This document shows, one piece after another, positions 16,440 through 24,296 of a stretch of DNA of 64,000 nucleotides. Source of the stretch: Bog-159 sp035308525 (GTDB lineage: Bacteria; Acidobacteriota; Terriglobia; Bryobacterales; Bryobacteraceae). The position numbers and the translations under genes were made by a program. The notes under the pieces are model-generated. The model had not been told where the DNA came from. It saw nothing but the letters and a program-made list of their open reading frames with translations, and did no database searches. The number at the start of each line of letters is the position of its first letter. The stretch's first letter is position 1. The stretch lies in NCBI GenBank assembly GCA_035308525.1, contig DATGGM010000022.1, positions 3,401 through 67,400 on the forward strand, in the 5' to 3' direction.

Positions 16440-18281
16440 CTATGCGTGCTGCCGTAATGACTCCGCTTTTAATATCTTGCCGCCCTCCTGGATGACATAT
16501 AACTTGTTCACATCCAGGTCTTTCAATTGATCCACCTGTCCGCTCAGCCACCGTATCTCGACCATGTCCACTTTAGTCGCCTGGTCGAGCCCGAAGTGCA
16601 TGCGCAGATCGTTCTGCGAGAAGTAACTGCCGCCGCTGCGCAGCTCATCCATCTGGCTGAGCGCCTTTTCCGCGTCGGGCCTGGTCTTGGCAACCACTGT
16701 GACCCGGGTGCCGATGCCGGTGCGGTTCGACTCGACGCCCTGCAGCTTGATCTTGATCCAATTGCGTTTAAGTGTCGAGTCACAGCGCAGGAGCTGCGGA
16801 ACGGCATTGACGCAGTTGACGGCGACATCGATATCGCCGTCGTTATCGTAATCGCCAAATGCGCACCCGCGGGCCGGAGCGTTCTCCAGAATGCCGGGAC
16901 CGCCCTTATCGGTCACTTCCTCGAAGCGTCCGTTCTGCAGGTTCCGGTAAAGGTACTTGTGCTCGGCATATTTCAAGTCTGCGTTGGACTTATCAACCTC
17001 GGGGTAAACGTGCCCGTTAGACATCAGGATGTCTAGCCATCCGTCATTGTCCATGTCGAAGAAGCCCACACCCCAGCCGAGCAAGCGTGTATTTACCCCT
17101 AAACCGCTCGGGTAAGTACGGTCTTCAAAGGTGGCATCGCCCAGGTTGGTATAGAGCGAATCCGTGTCTCCCGCGAAGTTAGTCTTCACCACATCCAGGT
17201 TGCCGTCGCGGTTGTAGTCCCCGATGGAGACGCCCATGCCGGCTTGCGGTTTGCCTTCGGGCGAGAGCGCGGCTCCCGATTCAATGGCGATGTCTTTGAA
17301 GGTCCCGTCCTTCTGATTTTGATACAGCGTGGCGGTCGAGGAGTCGTTGGCGACGTAGATATCCGGCCAGCCATCGTTGTCCAGATCCGAAGCCGCTACA
17401 CTCAAGCCATAAGTGCCGGGCGTGTTCCAGATGCCGGCCTTTTCACTGACGTCGCTGAATGTCTCGTTGCCGTTGTTGTGATACAGAATATTCTTGCCGC
17501 CGCGCAATCCGGGCGGTCCGCACGCTACCAGCAAACCCTTGTAAGTGCACGGGCCGGCTTCCGGCGGCGGAGCGGTCTTCAAATCGAAATCCACGTAATT
17601 GGCGACGAAGAGATCCAGGTGCCCATCTTTGTCGTAATCCACGAAGGTGCAGCCCGTATTCCAGCGGATTTTTGGTCCGGGTTGGATCAACCCTGCTTCC
17701 TTGGTTACATCCGCGAAGGTCCCGTCACCGTGATTGCGGTAAAGGGCGTTCTGCCCGTAGTAAGTCACGAACAGGTCGTCGTAGCCGTCGTTGTTGTAGT
17801 CACCTACACAGCAGGCTTGTCCCCATCCGGTGCGATGTTCCAGGCCGGACCCTTTGGTAACATCGGTGAACGTGCCGTCGCGATTGTTCTTGAAGAGATG
17901 GCAGCGCGGTTCGTGGCCGGCGGAAAAACCTTCCAGGCGCGAGCCGTTGACCAGAAAAACGTCCAGCCAGCCATCCTGATCGTAATCGTAGAAAGCCAGG
18001 CCGCAACCGGTAGTCTCCAGGAGATACTTGTTCTTTCCCTCGCCGCCGTAGATCGTCTTGACGGCCAAGCCCGATTCTTTTACGACTTCCACAAAGCTGA
18101 CTCCCAGTGGCGTGCCCTCGATAGGCGACTTCGGCCCGGGCGGGGGCGCCTTGGCTTTGGCGTCGTAGCTTCGCTCGACAGGTCCGGGGAGTTTTTGGGC
18201 CAGAGTGACTAAGTCGGCGAAAGGCAGTACCAGGGCTGTGCGGCTTAAAGAGTGCAAAACTTGCCGGCGGCTTTGCTTCAT
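16440..18281 (-). CDS. CRTAC1-like protein with FG-GAP/VCBS repeats and ASPIC/UnbV domain
   Basis: About 613 residues. A twin-arginine-like leader (MKQSRRQVLHSLSRTALVLPFAD) precedes a seven-bladed-propeller-like series of calcium-binding repeats (DYDQDGWLDVFLVNG, DYNNDGYDDLFVTYYG, DYDKDGHLDLFVANY and others), ending in an ASPIC/UnbV domain (SNRTGIGTRV, GGSYFSQNDLRMHFGL, VDMVEIRWLSGQVD). The ATG sits in a TGATG overlap with the stop of the pentahaem cytochrome gene; a GTG one codon earlier also exists. The family is exported; its molecular role is not established. Pairing with TPR cytochromes is a recurring theme here. Confidence 0.9.
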   Translation of the reverse strand: MKQSRRQVLHSLSRTALVLPFADLVTLAQKLPGPVERSYDAKAKAPPPGPKSPIEGTPLGVSFVEVVKESGLAVKTIYGGEGKNKYLLETTGCGLAFYDYDQDGWLDVFLVNGSRLEGFSAGHEPRCHLFKNNRDGTFTDVTKGSGLEHRTGWGQACCVGDYNNDGYDDLFVTYYGQNALYRNHGDGTFADVTKEAGLIQPGPKIRWNTGCTFVDYDKDGHLDLFVANYVDFDLKTAPPPEAGPCTYKGLLVACGPPGLRGGKNILYHNNGNETFSDVSEKAGIWNTPGTYGLSVAASDLDNDGWPDIYVANDSSTATLYQNQKDGTFKDIAIESGAALSPEGKPQAGMGVSIGDYNRDGNLDVVKTNFAGDTDSLYTNLGDATFEDRTYPSGLGVNTRLLGWGVGFFDMDNDGWLDILMSNGHVYPEVDKSNADLKYAEHKYLYRNLQNGRFEEVTDKGGPGILENAPARGCAFGDYDNDGDIDVAVNCVNAVPQLLRCDSTLKRNWIKIKLQGVESNRTGIGTRVTVVAKTRPDAEKALSQMDELRSGGSYFSQNDLRMHFGLDQATKVDMVEIRWLSGQVDQLKDLDVNKLYVIQEGGKILKAESLRQHA

Positions 18282-20479
18282 CACTTGGGCTGGCCTCCGG
18301 CGGCCGTTGTGTCTGGGTGCGAGAGGTCGGAGTGCATGTGCCAGGGTACGCTTTCGGTGGAGATCTCCGGATGATTGCGCAGAAATTCGAGAGAGTAAGT
18401 GGGCGCGCCGGGATCCACCTGCTTGGTGACGAACAAAGCGGCCTGCTCGGCGGCCTTGTCTTTCATTCCCATGCGGCGGTATAGAACTGCAAGGTTATAG
18501 TGCGCCGCCAGGTCGTCCGGGTCGATGGCCTGCAGTTTTTCAAACTGCTCGCGGGCCTCGTCGTAGCTGTGCCGCTGATAGTAGGCGATGCCTAACTCGC
18601 GGCGGGGGTCGCGGGCCTGTGGATACTGTTCCACCACTCGCTGCAAATCGGCCACTTCTTCGTCGCGGTGGCCTTCACGCCTCTCGACAAGCGCCAGATA
18701 GTAAAGCGCGCGCGCGTTATTGGGGCTCAATTCCAAAGCCTTTTCCAGGCTGGCGCGAGCCTCGGAGTACTTCTCCCATTCGATATAAGTCAACCCGACG
18801 TTGGTGTAGCCATCCGGGTAATCCGGACGGAGCTTCGGGACATGTTCGAAGGCCTGCAGGGCATCGGCGTATTGCAACTGATCCAGGTAAGCGATGCCCA
18901 GGTTATTCCAGCGCATCCAGTCGGCGTTATCCTGCGGGTCAGGACCCGAAGCAGGATTGTCGCCCAGGTTCAGTATGCGCGTGCGGGAAGCGATCTCCAC
19001 CACGGGGTAGGCCGGGTGATCGGTTCCGAAGATGTTATTCAGGTAACTCTGCCGCAAGTGGCGATAGTTCACGCGCGCGGTGGCCGCCAGCGGGCCCTTC
19101 GCGTCGGCTGGGATACGGAACTCGTAGCGGACCAGCGCGGAACGGCCCGACTGTATGGTGTTGTCGTAAGCCACCGAGTGAATGGTCCAGACCTTGTGAT
19201 TGTCGACGAACTCGCCGTCGTTATTCACCGGGCGGTTCGTAAAGCTGTGCGCGCGCTCGTCGAGCGAGCCATCGGGCTTCAGAAAACCGCTGTGATAGAT
19301 CTCCCGGCCGCCGGCATCCGTCACCTGGAACTCAACCCACGGCTCATATAAGTCGCGCACCTCGGGAACCAGCGAGTGGCCGATGGCCTTGTTCTGGATG
19401 ACCACCATCATTTGCACGGTGTCCGCAGGCGATAGCTTGAAGGCGCTGGAACCCAGCGGCGCCACCATGCCTTCTCCCGATTTGCGGATGGCGAACAGGT
19501 CTACGTTGAGATAGTTGCCTGATTTCAGGAACTCCACGGTCTTCTTCAACTGGTCTTCGAAGCCGTAGTAGAAGGGCACCGCGGTGTTACCCGCCGGCCA
19601 GCGGTGCGACACCAACGTACCGTGTTTGGCGCCATCGTCTTTGAATTGTAGCGGCGCGCGCTGCATGTGGCAATCCTGGCAGGTGGTAAAACCGGTCGTA
19701 TAAAACGTGAGGGGATTGCGGTTCGAAAACTTGGAGTTCTGCCACTCGTCGTACACCGTGAACGCCCGGATGAACTTGTAATCGTTCAACGGACTGGGCA
19801 GATTGGCTTTGTGGCAGGAAGCGCAGAATTCAGGCGTGCGGTAGAAGGACTGCATCACCGCGCGCGAATGGCGCTCGGGGTGATTGCGAATTTCTTCATC
19901 CGGCACGATGCCCGGAATCCGATTGCCCTCCTCGTCCACCATCACTGAAGGAATGCCCAGGACAAATCCGCCATTCCCGTTGGTGGATTGCAGTTTTTGA
20001 ATGGCATGGCAGGTAGTGCAGGTGAGGCCATCCTGGTCGAAGCTGCGATCGACCTGGGAATCCTGCGTCAACCCTCCCGCAAGGACGCCCACCGGGTTGT
20101 GACAGCTATCGCAATGACGTGTAAACTCGATGCCCTTGGTGCGCGCCAGAATATTCACGCTAGTGCGGTAGAACGGCGTGCGAAACGAATTGGAATGCAG
20201 GGCCTCGCGCCACTGGATGTAGGCCTCCTGGTGGCAGCGGGCGCAATATTCGGGGCTCGGAAAGGCGGTGGCTGGGATGAAGTTGTCGCCCACGGCCGCG
20301 GCGTTGCCGGGTATGGAGATTTTGTCGTTTCCAAACCGGAAATTGTACGTTTCGCGTATTTTGGCGGCGTACGCCCGGCGGCTGGCATCCTCGTCGACTT
20401 GTGCGCGGGATGTGGCCGCGGAAAACGCCAAACCCGCGACAGCCACCGCCCGGATCTTACGGCCGGTTTTGAACTGCAC
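18281..20479 (-). CDS. Exported pentahaem cytochrome c-type protein with C-terminal TPRs
   Basis: About 732 residues from a GTG at 20479 preceded by GGGAGGGG, followed by an export leader (FKTGRKIRAVAVAGLAFSAATSRAQ). Five CxxCH haem sites: CARCH, CDSCH, CTTCH, CASCH and CQDCH in the first 270 residues. A beta-rich middle (HSLVPEVRDLYEPWVEFQVTDAGG) resembles periplasmic multihaem proteins of the cytochrome c-554 type. From about residue 545 to 710 there are TPRs (GYTNVGLTYIEWEKYSEARASLEKALELSP). Coupled to the CRTAC1-like gene, it is likely an extracytoplasmic electron carrier or oxidoreductase; the substrate is unknown. Confidence 0.88.
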   Translation of the reverse strand: MQFKTGRKIRAVAVAGLAFSAATSRAQVDEDASRRAYAAKIRETYNFRFGNDKISIPGNAAAVGDNFIPATAFPSPEYCARCHQEAYIQWREALHSNSFRTPFYRTSVNILARTKGIEFTRHCDSCHNPVGVLAGGLTQDSQVDRSFDQDGLTCTTCHAIQKLQSTNGNGGFVLGIPSVMVDEEGNRIPGIVPDEEIRNHPERHSRAVMQSFYRTPEFCASCHKANLPSPLNDYKFIRAFTVYDEWQNSKFSNRNPLTFYTTGFTTCQDCHMQRAPLQFKDDGAKHGTLVSHRWPAGNTAVPFYYGFEDQLKKTVEFLKSGNYLNVDLFAIRKSGEGMVAPLGSSAFKLSPADTVQMMVVIQNKAIGHSLVPEVRDLYEPWVEFQVTDAGGREIYHSGFLKPDGSLDERAHSFTNRPVNNDGEFVDNHKVWTIHSVAYDNTIQSGRSALVRYEFRIPADAKGPLAATARVNYRHLRQSYLNNIFGTDHPAYPVVEIASRTRILNLGDNPASGPDPQDNADWMRWNNLGIAYLDQLQYADALQAFEHVPKLRPDYPDGYTNVGLTYIEWEKYSEARASLEKALELSPNNARALYYLALVERREGHRDEEVADLQRVVEQYPQARDPRRELGIAYYQRHSYDEAREQFEKLQAIDPDDLAAHYNLAVLYRRMGMKDKAAEQAALFVTKQVDPGAPTYSLEFLRNHPEISTESVPWHMHSDLSHPDTTAAGGQPK

Positions 20480-20615
20480 CTTGTTCCCCTCCCTGGGCGG
20501 TGAATCTGGGGATAGTATACACGATTCAGCCATCTACCCGTAAAGCCACGGCCGGCCCGGCGCCGCGGCCACGCTGAAGGGTTAGCGGTAAATACGTTAC
20601 AGCGAAGTGCGCGCA
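20480..20615. other. Intergenic region upstream of the pentahaem cytochrome gene
   Basis: Together with the remnant that follows it, this forms a gap of nearly 490 nt. This part contains the Shine-Dalgarno of the pentahaem gene (GGGAGGGG on the minus strand) and a GC-rich inverted stretch around 20545-20570 (GGCCGGCCCGGCGCCGCGGCC). No convincing promoter hexamers were found. Confidence 0.3.
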
Positions 20616-20964
20616 ATGCGACACTTTTGCCTCTGGCTGTTATCCTGGGCAGCCTGTTGCCGGCTGCTGCCCAGTTCGCCGGTATGAGTGTACTGAGACG
20701 ACGCGCCAACTCAATGCGGTGATGGAGATGGGGCATTCCCCGGTAAAGGCCGCAGAGCAGCATGCGCACACGTTCGAACAGAACGGCGACCCGACGGTGG
20801 TGGCGCAATTCTTTCAAGGCAAACTTTGTGCCGGGCGTCGCCCTGATTGACGAAGGCAAGTGGAGCGATGACGCCAGGATCAGCCTCGAATACGCCCAGG
20901 TAAGATATCCGGAAGCGAAGACGTTGCTGAGTAAGTGGCCGCCCAAAGCGACTGCAAATGAGTG
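20616..20964 (+). pseudogene. Decayed small secreted-protein gene (frameshifted remnant)
   Basis: In the gap between two minus-strand operon genes, stitching three plus-strand frames gives a protein-like product: a leader (MRHFCLWLL..LGSLLPAAAQFAG), then TRQLNAVMEMGHSPVKAAEQ and QNGDPTVVAQFFQG, then FVPGVALIDEGKWSDDAR and RYPEAKTLLSKWPPKA up to a TGA at 20962. At least two frameshifts are needed, so I call it a remnant. It lies antisense inside the cytochrome cluster. The family is not recognised; chance coding is the alternative. Confidence 0.35.
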
Positions 20965-20965
20965 A

Positions 20966-22402
20966 TTACTGGTGACGAAGCTCTTCCCATCGTTGTAGGA
21001 TCTTCTTGCCTTCATCGGGATGGCCGGCCTGAATCAGAGTACGGCCTAATAGATAGTGGGCCGAGGCGTTCCGCGGGTCCAGTTGCAAGGCCCGGCGTAA
21101 CATGCGCTCGGCCTCGGGCAAGTCGGATGTCTTCAAGTATGCTTTCCCTAATAGGATGTACGGTCCGCTGTAAGTGGGGTTCAGCCATACGGAGCGTTGC
21201 AGCGGCGGGATGGCGTGCTCCCAATCTTCGCGGCGCGTATAAGCGTCCCCCAAGCGGTAGTAGGCCATCGCGAAATCGGGATTTTGGGCGATTTCGCGAG
21301 TGAGCTCGGCGGCCGCGCGATCGAGTTGGGCGCGGTAGATGGCGATCTCGCCGAGCATGTAGTGCGCCGCGGGCAGCATCGGCGCGCGCAACAGGGCCGC
21401 TTCCAATTCGGCCTGTGCATCGTCCTCAAATTCCCGCCGGATCAGCATCTGCGCCGTGAACAGGCGGGCCGCGCCGTAATCGGGCGGCACACCCAGCAGC
21501 TCGGCGAATGCGGCCCGGCTTTTGGCGATCTGCCGGTTCTGCAGGTAGGCGTTGCCGAGCATGAAGAACAGCTCGTTGCCGCGGGCTCCGGCCGCGCGCG
21601 CTTTTTCGAGCGATGCGATGGCCGGCGCAACATGTCCCGCCAGGTATTCGGTACGGCCGTGAAGGAATGCGGGATCGTCGGGGGACCCTGAGGGAACCTC
21701 TGCCTTGCGGTCGTGATCCGGTGGGAGTTTCAGAAGCTCGCGGGCCTCCTGGTTTTGCGGGTCCAACTGGAGCCCGTGGCGCAAGGCGGCTTCCGCCTCG
21801 TCCCGGTTGCCGCGATTCAGATACGCCTTGCCGATCAGAATGTACGGACCGCTGTGATTCGGATTCAACCAGATGGCGATTTGCAGGGCCGCGATGGCGC
21901 GTTCCCACGTGGCGCGCTTTATATATGCATCGCCGAGGCGGTAGTAGGCCATGGCGAAGTCCGGATTTAGCTCGATTTCCTTCTGCATCTCGCTGACGGC
22001 CCGATCGCCGTCCGCATGCGCCAAAGCGATCTCGCCCAGCACATAGTGCGCCTGCGGGATGCCCGGATCCAGTTCGAGCGCACGGGCCGCCTGTCTTTCG
22101 GCGTTTTGCGTCATCTGCGCGCGCAGCATCATTTCGGCTGTCAGCAGATGCGCCGCCGCGGATTCGGCAGTCACCTGAAACAGCGCGGCAAAGGCTCCGA
22201 GGGCCTTCTGTTCCTGGTGCGACTGCAGGTAGGCATTCCCCAGCATGAACCCTGCCACCAGCGCCTGCGGACCTCCCGCCGCCGCTTTTTCAAACAAGGG
22301 GACGGCGTCCGCATAACGGTGCGCGCTGTAAGCCTGCATGCCCGCCTGATAAGGGTTGGCGCCGCCCTGGAGGAAGAAGAGCAACAGCGGAAGCATGTTC
22401 AT
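20966..22402 (-). CDS. TPR-repeat protein, two tandem homologous halves
   Basis: 478 residues with a short hydrophobic N-terminus (MNMLPLLLFFLQGG) and TPR units throughout. The two halves repeat the same order of motifs: MLGNAYLQ, AHYVLGEIA/AHYMLGEIA, NPDFAMAYYRLGDAY, LNPNHSGPYILIGKAYL/LNPTYSGPYILLGKAYL. This points to an internal duplication of about 230 residues. Its ATG overlaps the stop of the copper-monooxygenase-like gene (ATGA). It is probably an exported assembly or scaffold protein for the neighbouring cytochromes; that role is inferred from context only. Confidence 0.88.
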   Translation of the reverse strand: MNMLPLLLFFLQGGANPYQAGMQAYSAHRYADAVPLFEKAAAGGPQALVAGFMLGNAYLQSHQEQKALGAFAALFQVTAESAAAHLLTAEMMLRAQMTQNAERQAARALELDPGIPQAHYVLGEIALAHADGDRAVSEMQKEIELNPDFAMAYYRLGDAYIKRATWERAIAALQIAIWLNPNHSGPYILIGKAYLNRGNRDEAEAALRHGLQLDPQNQEARELLKLPPDHDRKAEVPSGSPDDPAFLHGRTEYLAGHVAPAIASLEKARAAGARGNELFFMLGNAYLQNRQIAKSRAAFAELLGVPPDYGAARLFTAQMLIRREFEDDAQAELEAALLRAPMLPAAHYMLGEIAIYRAQLDRAAAELTREIAQNPDFAMAYYRLGDAYTRREDWEHAIPPLQRSVWLNPTYSGPYILLGKAYLKTSDLPEAERMLRRALQLDPRNASAHYLLGRTLIQAGHPDEGKKILQRWEELRHQ

Positions 22403-24294
22403 TTCGCCGGCTCGTTGCCCAGGTGTGCGCGCGCGGCGCGGAGGTTGCGTTGGGCAGACTCCAGATGCGGATCCAGGCGCAGGGCCGCTTCGAACTCGGG
22501 GACGGCTTCCCGGAAACGGCCCAAACGCGCCAGCAGCGCGCCAAAATCGCTGTGGAGCACGGCGTCTTCGGGGCGGAAATCGAGCGATTCGCGCAGGCAG
22601 GCGGCGGCGTCGGCCAGATGGCCAGTCTTGGCCTTCTCATCGCCCCACAGGCGCAGCACCTCGCCCAAATGCTGGCGCGCGCCGGCATCCTCCGGATTGT
22701 CCGCCAGAACTTTGCGGAACTCGCCCGCTGCCGGTTCCCATTTCTGCTGTTCGGCCAGCGCGTTAGCGAGGTTGTAATGTGCGTTGGTATAGCGCGGGTT
22801 GGCCTGGAGAGCGCGGTCGAACAGGGCGGCCGCTTCGCCCGCCTGACCCCCTGCAAGAAGCACGGCGCCGAGCGTATTCAGCGTTACCGGATTACGCGGT
22901 TGAGCGGCTGTCGCGCCGCGCAGAAAGGTTGCGGCATCCGTGAGATTCCCGCGCGCCAGCATGAGCGCGCCCAGGTTGAACTGCGCCATGAACTCGCCGG
23001 GATACTTGTCCAGCCGATGGCGCATGATGGCTTCCTGCAGCTCCATGCGCCGGTCCTGGCCGCCGCGCGGGAGAACCTGCAGCCAGAGGTGCGCCATTTC
23101 GTCGGTGGCCCGGTTGCCGCCACGCACCCGCTGGGGCGGCTGATGGGGATTACGTGGATTGGCGGCCGAGTTGTCGTAATGATATCGCAGAGACACCACG
23201 CTGCCTTTAGGAAGCAAGACAGCGTCCTGGTAGCGATAGACGGATTGCCAGTTGGGGTCCCAATCTGGAATACGGACCAGCCACTGGCGGGCGCCGCCGG
23301 GCAGCGTGGCGTAACCTTCCAGCAACCGGCCCAGGTAATGCGCATGCGGGTAGACGGCCAGCACATCCATGTCCATCGGAACAATAAAGTCGTCACTTAC
23401 CTGGAAGTCCCGGTCGCCGGCGGGGATGTCGAGCGCACCGTCGTGCTCGAGCTGCAGCAGCATGGGGAACTTTGTGGCAGGACGATCGGTGAAGTACAGC
23501 CCGACCGAGGGCTGTACCAGCTCGGGCTTCCCCGTGGGCTGCATGTGGACATTGAGCACCAGGTCGGAACCCGGGTCCGCGCGCCATGCCATGCCGTCGG
23601 GCTCCACCCAGGGAGTGCCCCCAGGCTTCCAGAAAAGGAAATGGCTGTCGGGATCGAAAGTATCCGATTCGATATTCAGATCCATGCCGGGAAAACCTGC
23701 GCCGGACGTTTGTTCCTGCACGCGCGAGGAGCGGGCGCGATCGATCAGCACATTGGCGTGATGCACGGCGCGCACGTTGCCGGGGCGCACCTCGATGGCT
23801 TTCACCCAGCGCACGGCGGCGACCTTCAACGGCAGCACGAAGTTCCAATACTGATTGGGGCCGGCGGCGGGCAGATGGTAAGGCGCAGCGGCTTCCAGCA
23901 CGAGATCCGGCTGGCCGAGCTGCCATCCTGGCACAAAGGACGGCGGCGGCGGGGCGCTCGCGCGAGATCCGGCTGGCGCGCCCTCATGCACCCACTTTTC
24001 GATGGCATCGATTTGATCGTCGGTAAGCCGCCGCTCTTCCTGAAAATCTCCGTGTCCCCGTTCGGGCAGCCAGGGCGGCATGTATCGCCGCTTGACGGCC
24101 GAGGCGATCTGCGAGCCGCGTTTGCGCACGTCGTCGTAGGTGAGCAGCGGGAACGGCCCGGGTTCGCCGGGGCGATGGCAAGGAGCGCAGAACTGGTATA
24201 CAATGGGCGCGATGTTCTGGTAGAAGGTCACGGGCTCGGCGCCCGCGGTGAGAGCCGCGGTCAGTACCGTCACGAGCAAAACCACGTTGCGCAT
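22399..24294 (-). CDS. Mono-haem, copper-monooxygenase-like exported protein with TPRs
   Basis: 631 residues with a signal peptide (MRNVVLLVTVLTAALTAGAEP). One haem c site, CAPCHRPGEPGPF (about 37-49), lies in a small cytochrome domain ending PPWLPERGHGDF. A central region (about 110-400) resembles the copper type II ascorbate-dependent monooxygenase fold, with candidate ligands in VHHANV, NVHMQPTG and YPHAHYLG. From about 430 to 625 there are TPRs (NLGALMLARGNLTDAATFLRGATAAQPRN). It starts 2 nt after the heptahaem gene and overlaps the following TPR gene. Hydroxylase activity is unproven; the substrate is unknown. Confidence 0.82.
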   Translation of the reverse strand: MRNVVLLVTVLTAALTAGAEPVTFYQNIAPIVYQFCAPCHRPGEPGPFPLLTYDDVRKRGSQIASAVKRRYMPPWLPERGHGDFQEERRLTDDQIDAIEKWVHEGAPAGSRASAPPPPSFVPGWQLGQPDLVLEAAAPYHLPAAGPNQYWNFVLPLKVAAVRWVKAIEVRPGNVRAVHHANVLIDRARSSRVQEQTSGAGFPGMDLNIESDTFDPDSHFLFWKPGGTPWVEPDGMAWRADPGSDLVLNVHMQPTGKPELVQPSVGLYFTDRPATKFPMLLQLEHDGALDIPAGDRDFQVSDDFIVPMDMDVLAVYPHAHYLGRLLEGYATLPGGARQWLVRIPDWDPNWQSVYRYQDAVLLPKGSVVSLRYHYDNSAANPRNPHQPPQRVRGGNRATDEMAHLWLQVLPRGGQDRRMELQEAIMRHRLDKYPGEFMAQFNLGALMLARGNLTDAATFLRGATAAQPRNPVTLNTLGAVLLAGGQAGEAAALFDRALQANPRYTNAHYNLANALAEQQKWEPAAGEFRKVLADNPEDAGARQHLGEVLRLWGDEKAKTGHLADAAACLRESLDFRPEDAVLHSDFGALLARLGRFREAVPEFEAALRLDPHLESAQRNLRAARAHLGNEPAK

Positions 24295-24296
24295 GG

